Source: JAQBXX01 sp963925015
GTDB lineage: Bacteria; Pseudomonadota; Gammaproteobacteria; SURF-13
Direction of reading: 5' to 3'
Length of the DNA stretch: 7,923 bases
NCBI GenBank assembly: GCA_963925015.1
Contig: CAWUTX010000096.1
Span: 1 to 7,923, forward strand
The first letter of the stretch is position 1. Each line of letters starts with the position of its first letter. Below are positions 5,395-7,923 of the stretch, piece by piece. Under the pieces are notes generated by a model. It was given only the letters and a program-made list of their open reading frames with translations, ran no database searches and was not told where the DNA came from. The position numbers were made by a program, and so were the translations under genes.

Positions 5395-5460
5395 TCAGTC
5401 TTCAAGATCACAAATTGTGACCTTATGGGCCGTCAACTCGTAGCGAATTTTATCTTGCAT
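5395..5460 (-). pseudogene. DUF4258 protein stub, copy 2
   Basis: ATG at 5460 opens a 21-codon frame that shares its first 12 residues (MQDKIRYELTAH) with copy 1, then switches to KVTICDLED and a TGA. The switch falls exactly where the direct repeat ends (5425) and the palindrome before the ORF6N gene begins, so this is a recombination junction. Only the start of the gene is left. The MITE sits 8 nt upstream and separates it from its former neighbour. Confidence 0.6.
5404..5424 (-). promoter_or_regulatory. Palindromic operator candidate upstream of the ORF6N gene
   Basis: AAGATCACAA and TTGTGACCTT form an inverted repeat around one central base with 9 of 10 pairs matching; the core TCACAA-A-TTGTGA is perfect. 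It lies about 50 nt upstream of the ORF6N start, a plausible position for a regulator of that gene. It is CRP-site-like only in the TGTGA half and lacks CRP spacing. Promoter hexamers are not convincing. Confidence 0.45.
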
Positions 5461-5688
5461 GTTGTTTATACATGGCGACATAAATCGTAGCGAGCGGCTT
5501 TCAGGCGGTGGGCGGCGGAGCGCAGGAACCGGAATGTACACACCAGTACATGAGGATTCCGAGCACCGCACGCACCCGCATCAAAGGCGCGCAGTAGATT
5601 TAGGGCGCTATGTATAGTTAACCCGGTGCTCGTCAGTGCCTCATCGTCGCGCAGGACGTTAAATGTGTCGATGCAAGACTTCGCGCCT
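5425..5688 (+). repeat. Direct repeat copy 2 (interrupted by MITE)
   Basis: This segment matches copy 1 (3337-3458) once the 146-bp insertion and a 2-bp target duplication are removed, leaving 116 bp. It carries the beginning of a DUF4258 gene and a frameshifted version of the unidentified tail. It lies just downstream of the helicase gene. Confidence 0.88.
5469..5614. mobile_element. 146-bp palindromic MITE-like element with TA target duplication
   Basis: Comparison with the uninterrupted copy 1 shows a clean insertion. The element begins TACATGGCG and ends CGCTATGTA, flanked by TA at 5467-5468 and 5615-5616, where copy 1 has a single TA (3379-3380). Almost the whole length folds on itself: the two arms (5469-5539 and 5546-5614) are imperfect inverted repeats around a 6-nt loop at 5540-5545. 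It has no transposase. TA duplication is typical of Tc1/mariner-IS630-type transposition, so an IS630-family enzyme is the likely mover, but that is inference. The insertion split the TAA stop region of the upstream remnant. Confidence 0.82.
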
Positions 5689-5773
5689 GCTCTTTTCTCT
5701 TCGTTCTTCGTTCGTGACCCTTCATTCGGCCCGCCCCCGACCTTGTGTGCGAATCGAAACTCGAGATAGGAAA
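5689..5773. other. Intergenic stretch after the helicase gene
   Basis: Eighty-five bases between the helicase stop and repeat copy 2. I see no gene, hairpin with T run, or recognised repeat apart from pyrimidine-rich TTCTTCGTTCTTCGTTCGT-like short repetition around 5691-5713. A minus-strand ATG at about 5732 opens a roughly 30-codon frame without recognisable similarity. Confidence 0.3.
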
Positions 5774-7923
5774 TCAGTAGTCCCTCGCTAATCCCCCAGC
5801 AAAGAGACTTGCCGCATCCTTCGCAGCGGCAATGCCTTTGCGTACATCTTCGTTAGTCAAATCAAGCACGCGTAGCTTGCCCAGCGCCTCTGCAACAGAT
5901 TCGATACGGCGGTAAACCTTGGCGTGCGTGTCGGCGTACAAGGCAAGCCCTTGCAGCTTGGGTAGTGCATCAGCCAAATGGAAGCTGTGCGGGTCAACGA
6001 TGTCGGCCACTACCTTTCCATTTGCTTGCGTAGCGAAGAAGATGAAGTCCGGGCGAACAATGCTGTATTGCTCGCCAGAGAGGTAAGCAATACCGAGCGA
6101 GGATTGCCCTGGCTGTTGCGGATTGCGATACCAGAAGCTGAAGCCTGCTCGCTTCATCTCCATCTCCACCACCTGAGGCTCCCAAGTGGATTTCAGATCT
6201 GCGGGGTAGTTGCCCTGCCCATCGCAAAGCAGGTGGCTCTTGTAGATCGGAAGCGCCGTTTCAATATCGTTCAAACATGCCTTTGTTGGCTCGAACTTGG
6301 CCTCCGGCTTAACCAGATCAACATCCTGTGGTTCGGCGCTCATCTCCCTGATCTGGCGATAGGACTCTTGCCGATCGTGCGATAGACCTTTGATGACGGG
6401 ACTGTATTTCGCCAGCCATGCCTTGGCCAGCTTATCCGCCTCGGCATCAAAATAAGGCTGCACTTCCGTCACCAAGCCGAGCGCAGCAATGGAAACTCGC
6501 GCTTCGACAAGCGCTTCTTCGAATTCATCCGCATCATCGGGATCAGCAACCCTGTAAGCGAGGGCGTCGACGTAGGTGCGGGAAATATCGGGACTGAAGA
6601 TACGGGCAGCACGCCGGTAAGCATCATCTATCACCGCCATGTCCGCATCTTCCAAGAACTCATCGAAGCTCTTCGATTTGCCCTTCATGTCGGCCACCAC
6701 AGTTTTGCCGTCAACCGTCATCACGGCTTTGCGCTTGGCTTCAATTTGCGCCTTGCAGTTTTTCTGCGCCTCATCCAGCACCTTGTGCATCTCGGCGTGG
6801 GCTAACTTGCCAGCGCCCGGCAAGATGTCATCAGCAGCCAGCTCATGCGCTAGTGCAGTCAAACGCTTGGCAGGCTTTGCGCTGCGTTGGGGGCGAGTCT
6901 GCGACGGCAGGGACTCAAACTTTTCCCATACTGCCTGCGAGGCCGCAGGGTTTGGCTTCATTTCTACTGGATTGACGAGCACGCGCCCGCTTGGCGACGA
7001 CAGCGTGTCATCACCCTTCATCAGCGCATCGACAACTTCACTCACGGTCTTGACGTCAAACTTCGGCAACAGGCACTCCACCGAATTCAGGCGGTCATTG
7101 CCGGGGATGCGGCGCGCCAGTGGCGAACGCACCATGCGTCCCAACAACTGGGTAATGTGTGTGCGATCTACCGCCGCACGGAAAGACACCATCACTTCGG
7201 CGCGCGGGCAATCCCAACCCGTGCTAATGGCATCCTTGGCAATCAGCACGCGTACCCATGTTGATTCCTGCACGCGCTCCGGCGAGATGTGAGGCACATT
7301 GCGATTGCCGAACTGCTGGGTAGTGTGATCACCTAACACATGCGCTACGCTCCCACTCGGCAAATCAGGCCATTGCTGATAGATGGTGTCCAGGGCGCGG
7401 CCAATGTCGTTTGGGTCGGGCGTATTGGGCACTTGCAGCACCATCAGCGGAATGACGGTATGTGCTTCATCCTGCTGCTTGGCGTACTCGGCCCAGGCAT
7501 CGGTCGATGCTTTCAGTTTGTCGGTGGCGCGGCGCACCAGCACCGTATCGAAATCACCGACATCATCAAGGATGTCGAGGATGATGGTGTCCTTGATGAG
7601 ACCCGACTCCTGCACCCTGGCCGAATCCACCACCACATCCGGCAGGGTGATGCGCTTTTGTGCACCTTCCATTGCCTTTCGGAAGCGCTCCACTGTCGCA
7701 GAAATACCCCACACCACCGGGATGCCCGGCACGCCGCTGATGCCATTGATGAGTCGCAGGACGATGGTGCTCTTGGCGCTTTGCGCGGCATTAGTAAGAT
7801 TGCCCATGCCTCGGTGCGCTTCATCCAGCACTAGATACAGGGTCAACTCCGGGTCTTCGATGGTGTTGCGTATCGTGTCCCAGATCGTGTGCGAACGCAT
7901 ATCGGGACGGGTTTCCGGGAACA
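5774..7923 (-). CDS. DEAH-box (ResIII-type) helicase, 5' end beyond the window
   Basis: The frame is open to the right edge, so the start and Walker A motif lie outside; 715 codons are visible. Numbering from the methionine at 7900: motif II is LVLDEAH (24-29), motif III GISAT (65-69), motif V KDAISTGWD (222-230) and motif VI QLLGRMVRSP (251-260). These place it in superfamily 2, near the helicase of type III restriction enzymes. A charged, probably helical region follows (about 340-560). The C-terminus has RPDFIFF, then VVADIVDPHS, then HLADALPKLQGLALYA (about 613-660), shaped like a PD-(D/E)XK nuclease core but without the usual E-x-K. It likely acts on DNA in a defence system, inferred from family. 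No methyltransferase is in view. Alternatives are a nuclease-dead helicase or part of a BREX- or DISARM-like set; the sequence does not decide. Confidence 0.82.
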   Translation of the reverse strand, partial: FPETRPDMRSHTIWDTIRNTIEDPELTLYLVLDEAHRGMGNLTNAAQSAKSTIVLRLINGISGVPGIPVVWGISATVERFRKAMEGAQKRITLPDVVVDSARVQESGLIKDTIILDILDDVGDFDTVLVRRATDKLKASTDAWAEYAKQQDEAHTVIPLMVLQVPNTPDPNDIGRALDTIYQQWPDLPSGSVAHVLGDHTTQQFGNRNVPHISPERVQESTWVRVLIAKDAISTGWDCPRAEVMVSFRAAVDRTHITQLLGRMVRSPLARRIPGNDRLNSVECLLPKFDVKTVSEVVDALMKGDDTLSSPSGRVLVNPVEMKPNPAASQAVWEKFESLPSQTRPQRSAKPAKRLTALAHELAADDILPGAGKLAHAEMHKVLDEAQKNCKAQIEAKRKAVMTVDGKTVVADMKGKSKSFDEFLEDADMAVIDDAYRRAARIFSPDISRTYVDALAYRVADPDDADEFEEALVEARVSIAALGLVTEVQPYFDAEADKLAKAWLAKYSPVIKGLSHDRQESYRQIREMSAEPQDVDLVKPEAKFEPTKACLNDIETALPIYKSHLLCDGQGNYPADLKSTWEPQVVEMEMKRAGFSFWYRNPQQPGQSSLGIAYLSGEQYSIVRPDFIFFATQANGKVVADIVDPHSFHLADALPKLQGLALYADTHAKVYRRIESVAEALGKLRVLDLTNEDVRKGIAAAKDAASLFAGGLARDY

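Noticed and set aside
5469..5614. Minus-strand frame reading through the MITE
   Set aside because: Nearly palindromic DNA often stays open by chance; the inserted sequence has no gene-like start or ribosome binding site.
3337..5688. CRISPR array
   Set aside because: Only two long repeat copies, far apart and containing gene fragments; no short regularly spaced repeats are present.
6639..7834. Plus-strand frames opposite the helicase gene
   Set aside because: The minus strand carries ordered helicase motifs through one long frame; these are shadows.

Overview
The window looks like a chromosomal segment of a betaproteobacterium. Core genes in typical order support this: ratA divergent from smpB, then ssrA (tmRNA) with the tag ANDDNYALAA. 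A Nitrosomonadales/Gallionellaceae-type host is my guess from general resemblance; no search was run. The right-hand part is accessory and partly decayed.

Layout. (1) 1-1470, core: ratA (-), smpB (+) and ssrA (+), the last with its own promoter and an intrinsic terminator. (2) 1591-3090, two zinc metallopeptidases on the minus strand: an SprT-like protein followed by an MtfA-like protein converging on ssrA. (3) 3167-3879, a graveyard on the minus strand: an N-terminal stub of a type I restriction HsdR, the tail of an unidentified reading frame, a truncated DUF4258 gene and a 16-codon DUF2283 stub. (4) 3914-4624, an apparently intact Phd/YefM antitoxin and PIN-domain toxin pair on the plus strand with a palindromic operator candidate. 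(5) 4651-5424, an inverted repeat, a REP-like hairpin, an ORF6N-domain gene (-) and its palindromic promoter region. (6) 5425-5688, a second copy of the tail/DUF4258 segment, split by a 146-bp palindromic MITE-like element. (7) 5774 to the right edge, the C-terminal 715 codons of a large DEAH-box (ResIII-type) helicase with a possible C-terminal nuclease domain; its N-terminus lies outside the window.

The clearest new structure is the pair of about 120-bp direct repeats (3337-3458 and 5425-5688). Copy 1 is the empty site and copy 2 is filled, so the limits of the MITE and its TA target duplication can be read from this window alone. The repeats bracket the HsdR stub, the toxin-antitoxin pair and the ORF6N gene, so the region looks like a defence-island scar assembled by recombination between repeated DUF4258-type modules. 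No integrase and no duplicate of the ssrA 3' end is visible, so I do not claim an ssrA-integrated island. The unseen N-terminus and upstream partners of the helicase would decide whether an undescribed defence system is present.
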